A stretch of DNA of 10,630 bases from Tissierellia bacterium (GTDB taxonomy: Bacteria > Bacillota > Clostridia > Tissierellales > Sedimentibacteraceae): the NCBI GenBank assembly GCA_028700795.1, contig JAQVRY010000003.1, positions 29,641-40,270 on the forward strand, given 5' to 3'. The translations under genes and the position numbers were made by a program. The notes beneath the pieces are model-generated. The model was not told where the DNA came from, searched no databases, and saw nothing but the letters and a program-made list of their open reading frames with translations. Shown piece by piece: positions 1 through 6,234 of the stretch (its first letter is position 1; each line of letters starts with the position of its first letter).

Positions 1-1
1 A

Positions 2-31
2 CACAAAAATGGCCTGATGGCCATTGTTGTG
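2..31. other. Hairpin-forming dyad at window start
   Basis: Arms 8-14 (AATGGCC) and 19-25 (GGCCATT) are perfectly complementary around a 4-base loop. They are extended by 2-6 (CACAA) pairing with 27-31 (TTGTG) across one mismatch. No T-run follows on the plus strand. On the minus strand the A-run at 5-9 lies inside the stem, so this is not a textbook terminator. It may be the end of an upstream operon or an operator; the context lies outside the window. Confidence 0.4.
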
Positions 32-69
32 AAGCATTAATATGCATAAAAGGGGTATTGGGAATATAT

Positions 70-93
70 TTGGTTATCGGGGGGGATAACCAA
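70..93. repeat. Perfect 9-bp dyad with an all-G loop
   Basis: TTGGTTATC (70-78) and GATAACCAA (85-93) are exact inverted repeats separated by six G residues; the run is seven G counting the first base of the right arm. It lies in AT-rich non-coding DNA with no open frame across it. Function is unknown. It could be a protein-binding operator or an RNA hairpin in a leader. Confidence 0.5.
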
Positions 94-155
94 TAACAAT
101 TATAGCAAACATAAAATTATTATGCAAGCTTTTTTTACAAATTTCGCGTTCTCAT

Positions 156-312
156 GGTGCCTGGCAGTTACTGTTCACACCCAATGGGTGTCATCCTGAG
201 CAAAGCGAAGGATCCCATCTTTTAAAACCTGAGATTCTTCGGACTAAAGCCCTCAGAATGACGCAGCTTGGCACACTCATTATTGTATGTGTGAACTGTA
301 ACGCCTGGCACC
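156..312. repeat. Palindromic intergenic repeat (MITE/REP-like)
   Basis: Outer imperfect inverted repeats lie at 156-180 (GGTGCCTGGCAGTTAC...) and 289-312 (...GTAACGCCTGGCACC). Inner arms are 191-214 (TCATCCTGAG...GCGAAGGATC) and 233-261 (GATTCTTCGG...CTCAGAATGA). A small local stem is present at 177-191 (ACACCC/GGGTGT). The element is richer in GC than its surroundings and has no convincing reading frame. From memory, the TCATCCTGAGC...GCGAAGGATC core resembles dispersed palindromic sequences seen in many unrelated bacteria; I could not search for this. It ends 22 bp before the desulfurase start, so a transcript entering from upstream would carry a large hairpin leader. No good promoter was seen between it and the gene. 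Confidence 0.65.
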
Positions 313-334
313 CCACACAAATTGAGAGGTAGAT

Positions 335-1480
335 ATGATAATATATTTGGATAACAGCGCAACAACAAAAGTAAGAGATGAAGTATTGAAAGAAATAGTT
401 GATTCAAACGAGAATTACTACGGTAATCCTTCTTCACTGCACAGGATGGGATTATTGGTTGAAAAGAAAATTGATGAAGCCAGAAAGTCTTCAGCTAAAT
501 TAATATGTGCAAAGCCTGAGGAGATATATTTTACAGGAGGAGGAACGGAAAGCAATAATATTGCAATTTTCTCACATCTGTCAAACTTAAATAAAAACAA
601 CAATGTTATTACCACTAAAATTGAGCACCCTTCCGTATACAATGTTTTTAAGCAAATTGAAGAAAAGTGCTTAGTTAAGTATCTTGATACGGATGAAAAC
701 GGAAGAATAAATATTCAAAAGCTCTATGATATGGTCGATGAAAACACCATTCTAATATCAATTATGCATGTTAATAATGAAATAGGCACAGTGCAGGAGC
801 TTAATAAGATTACTGAAATCATAAAAAGAAAAAATACAAATACAAAACTGCATGTAGATGCAGTTCAATCTTATGGGAAAATCAAAATTGATGTACATAA
901 AGTTCCCATTGATACATTATCGTTCAGCAGTCACAAAATCCACGGACCTAAGGGAGTAGGAGGATTGTATGTATGCTCCGGTTTAAATATAGCCCCTTTA
1001 ATCTACGGAGGCGGTCAGGAGAGAGGAATTCGCTCAGGAACCGAGAACACCACAGGAATTATAGGCTTTGGTAAAGCCTGTGAGTTATTGTATGAAAGTT
1101 TTAACCAGGAAGTAGATAGACTATACGACTTAAAAGATACATATATGAAGAGACTGGAAGAAGAAGTTAAAGATATAAAGTTCAACAACCCAAAGGATGG
1201 AGCTCCTCATATTATAAATGTATCCTTCAAAAATGTACCGGGGGAAGTATTGGTTCACTATTTGGAAGATAAGGATATATACGTTTCCACCGGCTCCGCA
1301 TGCTCTTCAAAATCAAGAGATAACCGGATATTAGATGCAATAAATCTGAGCAAGGAGTACCAAGAAGGAACTATACGAATAAGTTTAGGCCATTTTAACA
1401 CATTTGATGAAGTAGAATATGTAATTGAAATTATTAAACAATCAGTGAAAGACATTAGAAACATAACAAAGAGAGGATAA
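335..1480 (+). CDS. Cysteine desulfurase, NifS/IscS family, ThiI-linked
   Basis: PLP enzyme that removes sulfur from L-cysteine, giving alanine and an enzyme-bound persulfide, in the cytoplasm. The 381 residues match the usual length for this class V aminotransferase family. Visible landmarks are GGGTESNN (68-75), the PLP-stacking His98 in EHPS, Asp175 in HVDAVQ, the Schiff-base Lys201 in SSHK, RSGTENT (233-239) and the persulfide Cys323 in STGSACSS. The ATG follows GAGAGG (324-329) by five bases. ThiI starts two bases after the stop, so the pair is almost certainly co-transcribed. This arrangement matches the Firmicute desulfurase (NifZ in Bacillus) dedicated to ThiI rather than one serving an isc or suf Fe-S operon, and no Fe-S scaffold gene lies nearby. 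The family is certain; partner dedication is inferred from context. Confidence 0.95.
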   Translation: MIIYLDNSATTKVRDEVLKEIVDSNENYYGNPSSLHRMGLLVEKKIDEARKSSAKLICAKPEEIYFTGGGTESNNIAIFSHLSNLNKNNNVITTKIEHPSVYNVFKQIEEKCLVKYLDTDENGRINIQKLYDMVDENTILISIMHVNNEIGTVQELNKITEIIKRKNTNTKLHVDAVQSYGKIKIDVHKVPIDTLSFSSHKIHGPKGVGGLYVCSGLNIAPLIYGGGQERGIRSGTENTTGIIGFGKACELLYESFNQEVDRLYDLKDTYMKRLEEEVKDIKFNNPKDGAPHIINVSFKNVPGEVLVHYLEDKDIYVSTGSACSSKSRDNRILDAINLSKEYQEGTIRISLGHFNTFDEVEYVIEIIKQSVKDIRNITKRG

Positions 1481-1482
1481 AT

Positions 1483-2643
1483 ATGTACAATATAGTTGCA
1501 GTAAGCTTTGGAGAATTGTTTTTAAAAGGAAAAAACAGAGGCTCATTTGAACATAAATTAATTCAGCAAATTAAGTATGCTATTAAGGATTTTAATGATG
1601 TTTCCGTATACAAAGATTCGGGCAAAGTATATGTTGAAACGGAAAATGAAGGGGATATGGATGAGATAGTTGAAAAGGTAAGAAAGATTTTTGGCATATC
1701 AAATATAAGCCCTTCTATTAAAACAACCAAGGATGTTGATATAATTATTGAAAAAACAATTGAATTGTTTAGATACCTGTTAAATAAGCAGGATATTAAA
1801 ACATTTAAAATAAAGACCAAGAGAAGCGACAAAGGGTTTCCGATTAAATCAATGGACTTCAGTGCTTTAATGGGCGGAAAAATTTTGGAAAATTTCAGCT
1901 CGGTAACAGTTGATGTTCATTCTCCGGATGTGGAGGTTTTTATAGATATAAAAAAATCCTGCTACATATCATCCGAAAAAATCAGAAGCTTGGGAGGGCT
2001 TCCTGTAGGTTCAAACGGGAAAGCACTGCTTTTACTTTCAGGTGGAATTGACAGTCCCGTTGCAGGATATATGATTGCCAAAAGAGGCGTTGAAATAAAT
2101 GCACTTTATTTTCATACATATCCATTTACGTCTGAGAGAGCAAACGAAAAGGTTTTAAAACTAAAAGAAAAATTAGAAGAGTATTGCGGGGAAATTAAAT
2201 TGTACAGTATTAATATGCTTGAAATACACAAAGCAATAAGAGAATTTTGCAGAGAAGAAGAAACTACCATATTGGCAAGGCGTTTTATGATGCGCATCGC
2301 TGAAAAAATCGCATTGGAGAATAAAATGGATATGCTCATTACAGGAGAAAGCTTAGGTCAAGTTGCAAGCCAGACAATGAAGTCAATGATTGTTATTGAA
2401 AATGCAATTAATATACCTATTCTTAAACCCTTAGTGGGATTAGACAAATCTGAGATAATAGAAATTGCTCGTGAAATAGGCACTTATGAAACTTCGATTC
2501 TGCCCTATGATGACTGCTGCTCTGTTTTTGCTCCCAAACATCCTTTAATCAATCCTAAGCTTGAAAATATCAAAAGGTCTGAAAGTAATTTAAATGTCCA
2601 AGAATTAATTGAGAGGGTATGTTTGACATTGGAAATTCAATAA
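1483..2643 (+). CDS. thiI: tRNA 4-thiouridine sulfurtransferase ThiI
   Basis: Adenylates U8 of tRNA and inserts sulfur received as persulfide, making s4U; in some bacteria ThiI also supplies sulfur for thiazole synthesis. The domain order is an N-terminal ferredoxin-like region (about 1-60), THUMP RNA-binding domain (about 60-165) and a PP-loop ATP pyrophosphatase domain (about 175-386) with SGGIDSPVAGY at 186-196. The DDCC motif (Cys335-Cys336) precedes SVFAPKHP and corresponds to the region of the conserved sulfur-handling cysteine of E. coli ThiI. At 386 residues it lacks the C-terminal rhodanese domain of the E. coli enzyme, like the short Bacillus type, so sulfur probably comes directly from the adjacent desulfurase. 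GAGAGGA (1471-1477) lies inside the end of the upstream gene and places the ATG at 1483. No strong terminator follows. Confidence 0.96.
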   Translation: MYNIVAVSFGELFLKGKNRGSFEHKLIQQIKYAIKDFNDVSVYKDSGKVYVETENEGDMDEIVEKVRKIFGISNISPSIKTTKDVDIIIEKTIELFRYLLNKQDIKTFKIKTKRSDKGFPIKSMDFSALMGGKILENFSSVTVDVHSPDVEVFIDIKKSCYISSEKIRSLGGLPVGSNGKALLLLSGGIDSPVAGYMIAKRGVEINALYFHTYPFTSERANEKVLKLKEKLEEYCGEIKLYSINMLEIHKAIREFCREEETTILARRFMMRIAEKIALENKMDMLITGESLGQVASQTMKSMIVIENAINIPILKPLVGLDKSEIIEIAREIGTYETSILPYDDCCSVFAPKHPLINPKLENIKRSESNLNVQELIERVCLTLEIQ

Positions 2644-2731
2644 CATATATGGTGTATTTTTATTTTATATAGGTATCACATATTTTCCTATCTGACATAT
2701 ATTGAATTATAAATTAAGAGAGGTGAGTTAT

Positions 2732-2872
2732 ATGTCAGATGAAGTAAGAGCTACAAATTTTAGATGCTGCGATGACAGATCTAATGATTGGCTTGAATGG
2801 TTAATTATATTGGGGGTTATATTTTTTCTGTTAGGAGGAAATAGTTTCTTTGGTAGAGGATTCGGAAGATAG
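2732..2872 (+). CDS. 46-residue single-pass membrane peptide, unknown function
   Basis: I do not recognise a family. The open frame follows a good ribosome binding site, AAGAGAGGTGA at about 2716-2726, and ends just before a strong terminator. These two signals are the main reason to call a gene this short. The peptide has a polar N-terminus with two adjacent cysteines (Cys12-Cys13) and acidic residues, then WLEWL followed by a hydrophobic segment (about 21-34), GGN, and a Phe/Gly/Arg tail (FFGRGFGR). This suggests a helix inserted in the membrane with a short positive C-terminus. Its size and composition recall small sporulation-associated membrane peptides of Firmicutes, but no signature proves that. 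A weak sigma-K-like pair, CAC at about 2677-2679 and CATA at 2696-2699, sits upstream with 16-base spacing. Confidence 0.6.
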   Translation: MSDEVRATNFRCCDDRSNDWLEWLIILGVIFFLLGGNSFFGRGFGR

Positions 2873-2882
2873 TACTTATCAG

Positions 2883-2911
2883 AAATGCGGCTTAAACGGT
2901 CGCATTTTTTT
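2883..2911 (+). terminator. Rho-independent terminator after the small peptide gene
   Basis: AAATGCG (2883-2889) pairs perfectly with CGCATTT (2901-2907), with an 11-base loop and a T-run continuing to 2911. It lies 11 bp after the stop of the 46-residue gene and separates it from the serA promoter. Confidence 0.8.
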
Positions 2912-2950
2912 GGTGCATATCTCTGCGTATATCCAAAACAAAGTTATCAC

Positions 2951-2979
2951 TTGATTTTCTATTATTTAGGTTGTATACT
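2951..2979 (+). promoter_or_regulatory. Sigma-A-type promoter of serA-rnhA
   Basis: TTGATT (2951-2956) and TATACT (2974-2979) are separated by exactly 17 bases. This predicts a start near 2986 and a short leader to the AGGAGG at 2995-3000. No riboswitch or operator is evident in the leader. Confidence 0.65.
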
Positions 2980-3011
2980 AATCTTTAATATATTAGGAGG
3001 ATGTGGACAAA

Positions 3012-4193
3012 ATGTACAAAGTAGCACTATTTTGTAATATGCCTCAGGAAACTTTAAATTTGCTACCTGAGGATAAATACAACTTAATAAGGAAAGAAAC
3101 ATCTGAAGCTGACGGAATTATAATGAGAAGCTTAGATATTCATAGTATGAAGTTTTCAAAACAACTTAAAGCCATAGCCAGATCAGGGGCAGGAGTGAAC
3201 AATATTCCTGTTGAAAGATGCTCAGAAGAAGGCATTGTTGTATTCAATGCCCCCGGAGCAAATGCCAATGCAGTTTGTGAGTTAACATTTTTAGGTCTTT
3301 TGATGAGCTCAAGAAAAGTAATAGACAGTATAGATTGGACAAAGAAGTTAGAAAACGACATCGTTAAAACTGTGGAAAAAGAAAAATCTCAATTTGTGGG
3401 ACCGGAGCTTAAAGGGAAAACACTTGGGGTTATAGGACTTGGAAATGTGGGACATCTTGTTGCAAACTTAGGAATTAAATTAGGTATGGAAGTTATCGGA
3501 TATGACCCTTATATTTCCGTAAAAAACGCATTGTCATTATCCTGGGATGTTCAATATACCGGTGATATTACTGATTTATATACAAGCAGCGATTATATTA
3601 CCATTCATGTTCCTTATAATAATGAAACAAAAAACTATATAAATAAAGATAATATTAAATTGATGAAGGACGGTGTAAAGGTTTTAAATTTTGCTCGTCA
3701 CGGAGTAATTAACGAGGATGATTTAATAGAAGCCTTAGAAAATGACAAGGTAGGTTATCATGTTTCAGACCTGCCAAACGAAAAACTTTTAAGAGCAAAA
3801 AATACATTATGCATTCCTCATTTGGGAGGCTCTACAATTGAAGCGGAAGAAAACTGTGCTGAAATGGCTGTTACAGAGCTAACAGAATACTTGGAAAAGG
3901 GTAATATTACAAATTCCGTTAATTTCCCCGACTGCTCCATGGACAGGTATCCGGGAACAGACAGGATTGTTGTATTGAATAAGAATATTCCCAATATGAT
4001 AGGTAAAATGACTACTGCACTTGCATCTCACAATGTTAACATAATAGGGATGGTCAATAAATCAAAAGGTGACTATGCTTGCAATATTATAGACGTAATA
4101 GGCGAGTTTAATGAGGATAAGCTAAATGAACTTGCAGAGCATTATGGCATATTAAGAGTAATGCTTATTAAAAATAAGAGGTCTAATAAATGA
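3012..4193 (+). CDS. serA: D-3-phosphoglycerate dehydrogenase, ACT-domain type
   Basis: Oxidises 3-phosphoglycerate with NAD to 3-phosphohydroxypyruvate, the first step of serine synthesis. Numbered from ATG 3012 (393 residues), it has the split catalytic domain of D-isomer 2-hydroxyacid dehydrogenases around a Rossmann domain with GLGNVG (142-147). The catalytic triad is Arg229 (NFARH), Glu257 (LPNEK) and His270 (PHLGGST). An ACT domain, usually serine-sensing, occupies about 318-389. The segment between Glu257 and His270 is short, as in the clostridial form. An in-frame GTG at 3003 lies only two bases from AGGAGG (2995-3000), so ATG 3012 is preferred although its 11-base spacing is slightly long. 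No serC is adjacent. The stop overlaps the rnhA start by 4 bp. Other 2-hydroxyacid dehydrogenase substrates cannot be fully excluded, but the ACT domain favours SerA. Confidence 0.88.
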   Translation: MYKVALFCNMPQETLNLLPEDKYNLIRKETSEADGIIMRSLDIHSMKFSKQLKAIARSGAGVNNIPVERCSEEGIVVFNAPGANANAVCELTFLGLLMSSRKVIDSIDWTKKLENDIVKTVEKEKSQFVGPELKGKTLGVIGLGNVGHLVANLGIKLGMEVIGYDPYISVKNALSLSWDVQYTGDITDLYTSSDYITIHVPYNNETKNYINKDNIKLMKDGVKVLNFARHGVINEDDLIEALENDKVGYHVSDLPNEKLLRAKNTLCIPHLGGSTIEAEENCAEMAVTELTEYLEKGNITNSVNFPDCSMDRYPGTDRIVVLNKNIPNMIGKMTTALASHNVNIIGMVNKSKGDYACNIIDVIGEFNEDKLNELAEHYGILRVMLIKNKRSNK

Positions 4194-4633
4194 AAAAAGT
4201 CAACATATACTCGGATGGAGCCTGCAGCAAGAATCCGGGTCCCGGAGGATATGGAGTAATATTGGAATACAAAGGACATGAAGTTGAACTTTCAGGCGGT
4301 GAAGAAAATACAACTAACAATCAAATGGAGCTTTTGGGAGTTATTAAAGGACTTGAAGCTTTAAAAGAGCCCTGCGATGTTACAATTGTAACTGACTCAA
4401 AATATGTTACGGATTCCTTCAATAAAGGATGGATTGATTCCTGGCAGAAAAAGGGTTGGAAGAAATCTGACGGAAAGGCAGTTTTAAATAAGGAATTATG
4501 GCAAAGACTTTTAAAGGCAAAGGAAGCGCATAAAGTTAAATTTGTTCATGTACCAGGTCACAAGGGACATAGCTACAACGAAAGATGTGATAAATTAGCT
4601 GTAGAAGAAAGAAAAAAGTTTGAAATAAAGTAA
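4190..4633 (+). CDS. rnhA: Ribonuclease HI
   Basis: Cleaves the RNA strand of RNA-DNA hybrids, removing R-loops and primers. The 147 residues are the normal length for a stand-alone bacterial type 1 enzyme. The metal-binding set is complete: Asp9 in YSDGAC, Glu47 in NNQMEL, Asp69 in VTDSKY and Asp134 in ERCDKLA, with the flexible-loop His124 in VPGHKGH. The basic handle region with GWKKSDGK (89-96) used for hybrid binding is also present. The ATGA overlap with serA and AGAGG (4177-4181) inside serA indicate translational coupling and shared transcription. No functional link to serine synthesis is implied. No clear terminator follows before the LysM gene, so readthrough into it is possible. 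Confidence 0.96.
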   Translation: MKKVNIYSDGACSKNPGPGGYGVILEYKGHEVELSGGEENTTNNQMELLGVIKGLEALKEPCDVTIVTDSKYVTDSFNKGWIDSWQKKGWKKSDGKAVLNKELWQRLLKAKEAHKVKFVHVPGHKGHSYNERCDKLAVEERKKFEIK

Positions 4634-4707
4634 AGATATATATTATGGAAACATTCACCTTCTAATGAATATTATAAACTAACAAATTATAATATGAGGT
4701 GATTATA

Positions 4708-5412
4708 GTGATTTATAGACAAAATAATCAATTATGCCCTAATATATATTCAATGCCATACGAGGTGCGACCGGGAGACACGTTAAATTCCATCGCAGCA
4801 AGATTTGGTACAAATTTAGTAGGCCTGATTGAATTAAATCCTACATTAAGATTAAGGTCATTAACGGAAGGAATGACTATATGTGTGCCAAGAGTTCCTG
4901 AAAGACCGCCATGTATAGGTGGTGCCTATTATGCCATAATGGAAGGAGATAGTTTCTACAACTTAGCGCAAAGATACAGTATTCCTTTAAATTTGCTCTT
5001 AGAAGCCAATCCGGAAGCAAATCCCTATGATTTGAAAGTAGGTCAGGAAATATGCATTCCTAATGTTCCTGCCGGGTGTCCTTTCGGTACTGTTGTGACT
5101 ATACAAGAAGGAACAAGGTTAAGTGATATACTAATATCTTACAATTTAAGTTTAAATGAATTAAGAGAAGCAAATTTTGATTTCAATCCTAATATTATTG
5201 TACCCGGAACCGAACTATGCATACCACCGGAAGCATTTATGCAGTGTCCTGCAGGAACAACTACAGAATATGTAATTCAAGCAGGAGATAGTCTTTCAAC
5301 GGTGGCAATAGCCAATAATATTACACCTTCAGTATTACTTATTGCAAATCCTCATTTGAGACCGGCAAACTTTTTGATTGTAGGAACACGTGTGTGTATT
5401 CCTTCAGTATAA
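4708..5412 (+). CDS. Four-LysM repeat protein, possible spore-coat protein
   Basis: The 234 residues consist almost entirely of four LysM carbohydrate-binding modules (about 17-60, 74-117, 128-172, 187-231), each with a [RQ]xGDxL-like start and an N-P turn. LysM binds N-acetylglucosamine chains in peptidoglycan or chitin. Eight cysteines (10, 59, 69, 116, 124, 171, 180, 230) bracket the modules in pairs 47-50 residues apart, ending in ICVP/ICIP/LCIP/VCIP. There is no signal peptide, membrane segment or enzyme domain. Leaderless LysM proteins in spore-formers often assemble on the spore surface from the mother cell; that role is inferred. GTG 4708 is chosen because TGAGGTGA (4695-4702) precedes it. 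The upstream in-frame GTG at 4699 lies inside that binding site. ATTCACCTTCT and TATAAACTA upstream resemble the propeller gene's upstream region, but spacing differs. Confidence 0.85.
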   Translation: MIYRQNNQLCPNIYSMPYEVRPGDTLNSIAARFGTNLVGLIELNPTLRLRSLTEGMTICVPRVPERPPCIGGAYYAIMEGDSFYNLAQRYSIPLNLLLEANPEANPYDLKVGQEICIPNVPAGCPFGTVVTIQEGTRLSDILISYNLSLNELREANFDFNPNIIVPGTELCIPPEAFMQCPAGTTTEYVIQAGDSLSTVAIANNITPSVLLIANPHLRPANFLIVGTRVCIPSV

Positions 5413-5427
5413 AGACTATGAGAAATT

Positions 5428-5556
5428 GGGTTAGGGCACGCAGGGGAATGCAACAAATTTGTTTACTCCCGTTGGTCGCACAAATTTGGCATTCTATGCG
5501 GTTGACCTACCGACCATCTGTTCATCGCTATCGCTCGAACATATGGGGTTAGGGCA
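5428..5556. repeat. Palindromic repeat-like element with 11-bp direct repeats at its ends
   Basis: GGGTTAGGGCA occurs at 5428-5438 and again at 5546-5556. Between them GAATGCAACAAATTTGT (5446-5462) pairs imperfectly with ACAAATTTGGCATTC (about 5480-5494). CGCA (5438-5441) can pair with TGCG (5497-5500), GGTCG (5474-5478) with CGACC (5511-5515), and TGTTC with GAACA around ATCGCTATCGC. It is GC-richer than its surroundings, has no convincing frame, and lies between the LysM gene and the ferritin terminator. It may be a small non-autonomous mobile element or a structured RNA; copy number would decide. Confidence 0.5.
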
Positions 5557-5561
5557 TACAC

Positions 5562-5594
5562 AAAAAACACAGCAGTAATCTGCTGTGTTTTTTT
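5562..5594. terminator. Bidirectional terminator between LysM and ferritin genes
   Basis: A perfect 14-bp stem, AAAAAACACAGCAG (5562-5575) with CTGCTGTGTTTTTT (5580-5593), has the loop TAAT and T-runs in both directions. It lies 15 bp beyond the ferritin stop on the minus strand and can also end transcripts arriving from the LysM side. Confidence 0.88.
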
Positions 5595-5608
5595 AATATT
5601 ATCTAATA

Positions 5609-6124
5609 CTAATCTAATACTAATGATGGAGGAGAATATACTCTGGATCCCATTTCTGAATTAAGCATATATAAGCCTTTGGCATCAGAACCAAAAAGAT
5701 TATATTTTGTTATCAGATCATCTGAGTTCTTTTCTTCTTCTCCTTGCTCCATTATGAACCAGTCTAAAAACTGCATTGCTCTGAAGTCCTTTATTTCATT
5801 TGCTGCTGCATATATATTGTTTATTGATGCAGTTACATACTGCTCATGTTTTAATGCTTCAGCAAGCGGAGAAGCAAAGCTGTCAAATTTTACATCTGGA
5901 GCTTTTATTTCTTCCAATGTTACTTTTTCTTGATTATTCTGCATATACTGCATGAACAGCATCGCATGGTCTCTTTCTTCTTGTGCTTGAATTTTAAACC
6001 AGTTTGCAAATCCATCCAATCCGTTGTCAATATAGTAATTTGCCATATCCAGATACAGATATGCGGAATACAATTCCTTATTAACCTGTTCATTCATTAA
6101 TTTTGCAACTTTATCGTTTATCAT
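5609..6124 (-). CDS. ftnA: Non-heme ferritin, FtnA type
   Basis: Iron-storage protein expected to form a 24-subunit cytoplasmic shell that oxidises Fe(II) at a dinuclear centre and stores ferric mineral. The 171 residues carry the full ferroxidase set: Glu17 (NKELYSAYLY), Glu50 and His53 (QEERDHA), Glu94 (KHEQ), Gln127 and Glu130. Third-site residues Glu49, Glu126 and Glu129 are also present (EQGEEE). No heme-ligand signature of bacterioferritin is seen. The tail SRVYSPPSLVLD extends slightly past the last helix. On the minus strand AAGGAG lies just upstream of the ATG, and a perfect bidirectional terminator follows the stop, so it is probably a single-gene unit. It is divergent from the propeller gene. 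No obvious Fur or PerR box was recognised in the 110-bp gap. Confidence 0.95.
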   Translation of the reverse strand: MINDKVAKLMNEQVNKELYSAYLYLDMANYYIDNGLDGFANWFKIQAQEERDHAMLFMQYMQNNQEKVTLEEIKAPDVKFDSFASPLAEALKHEQYVTASINNIYAAANEIKDFRAMQFLDWFIMEQGEEEKNSDDLITKYNLFGSDAKGLYMLNSEMGSRVYSPPSLVLD

Positions 6125-6155
6125 AAAAAACTCCTTTATAATTATTGTTAATCAA

Positions 6156-6185
6156 TATATACCCCATAATAATATTTTAAAACAA
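6156..6185 (-). promoter_or_regulatory. Possible ferritin promoter
   Basis: Reading the minus strand, TTGTTT (complement of 6180-6185) is followed after 18 bases by TATATA (complement of 6156-6161). The region is very AT-rich, so chance matches are easy. Confidence 0.3.
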
Positions 6186-6190
6186 ATATT

Positions 6191-6218
6191 CACTTCTTTT
6201 GTTATGATTCATAAACTA
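6191..6218 (+). promoter_or_regulatory. Possible sigma-K-type promoter of the propeller gene
   Basis: CAC (6191-6193), 16 bases, then CATAAACTA (6210-6218) fits the mother-cell sigma-K pattern known from Bacillus (AC, 16-17 bases, CATAnnnTA). A start near 6226 would fall inside the ribosome binding site, leaving almost no leader, which weakens the case. Confidence 0.25.
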
Positions 6219-6234
6219 TATGGAGGTGATTGCA

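Noticed and set aside
2..31. Classic terminator of an upstream gene
   Set aside because: The stem is good but no T-run follows it on the plus strand, so it is kept only as an unassigned dyad.
222..437. Minus-strand open frame of 71 codons
   Set aside because: It lies across the palindromic repeat and the start of the desulfurase, has no ribosome binding site worth the name, and its composition is non-protein-like.
2951..3011. Serine or T-box type riboswitch before serA
   Set aside because: The predicted leader is only about 25 bases, too short for a structured aptamer.
5679..5933. Plus-strand open frame of 84 codons
   Set aside because: It is the antisense shadow of ferritin, whose complete metal-site residues prove the minus-strand reading.
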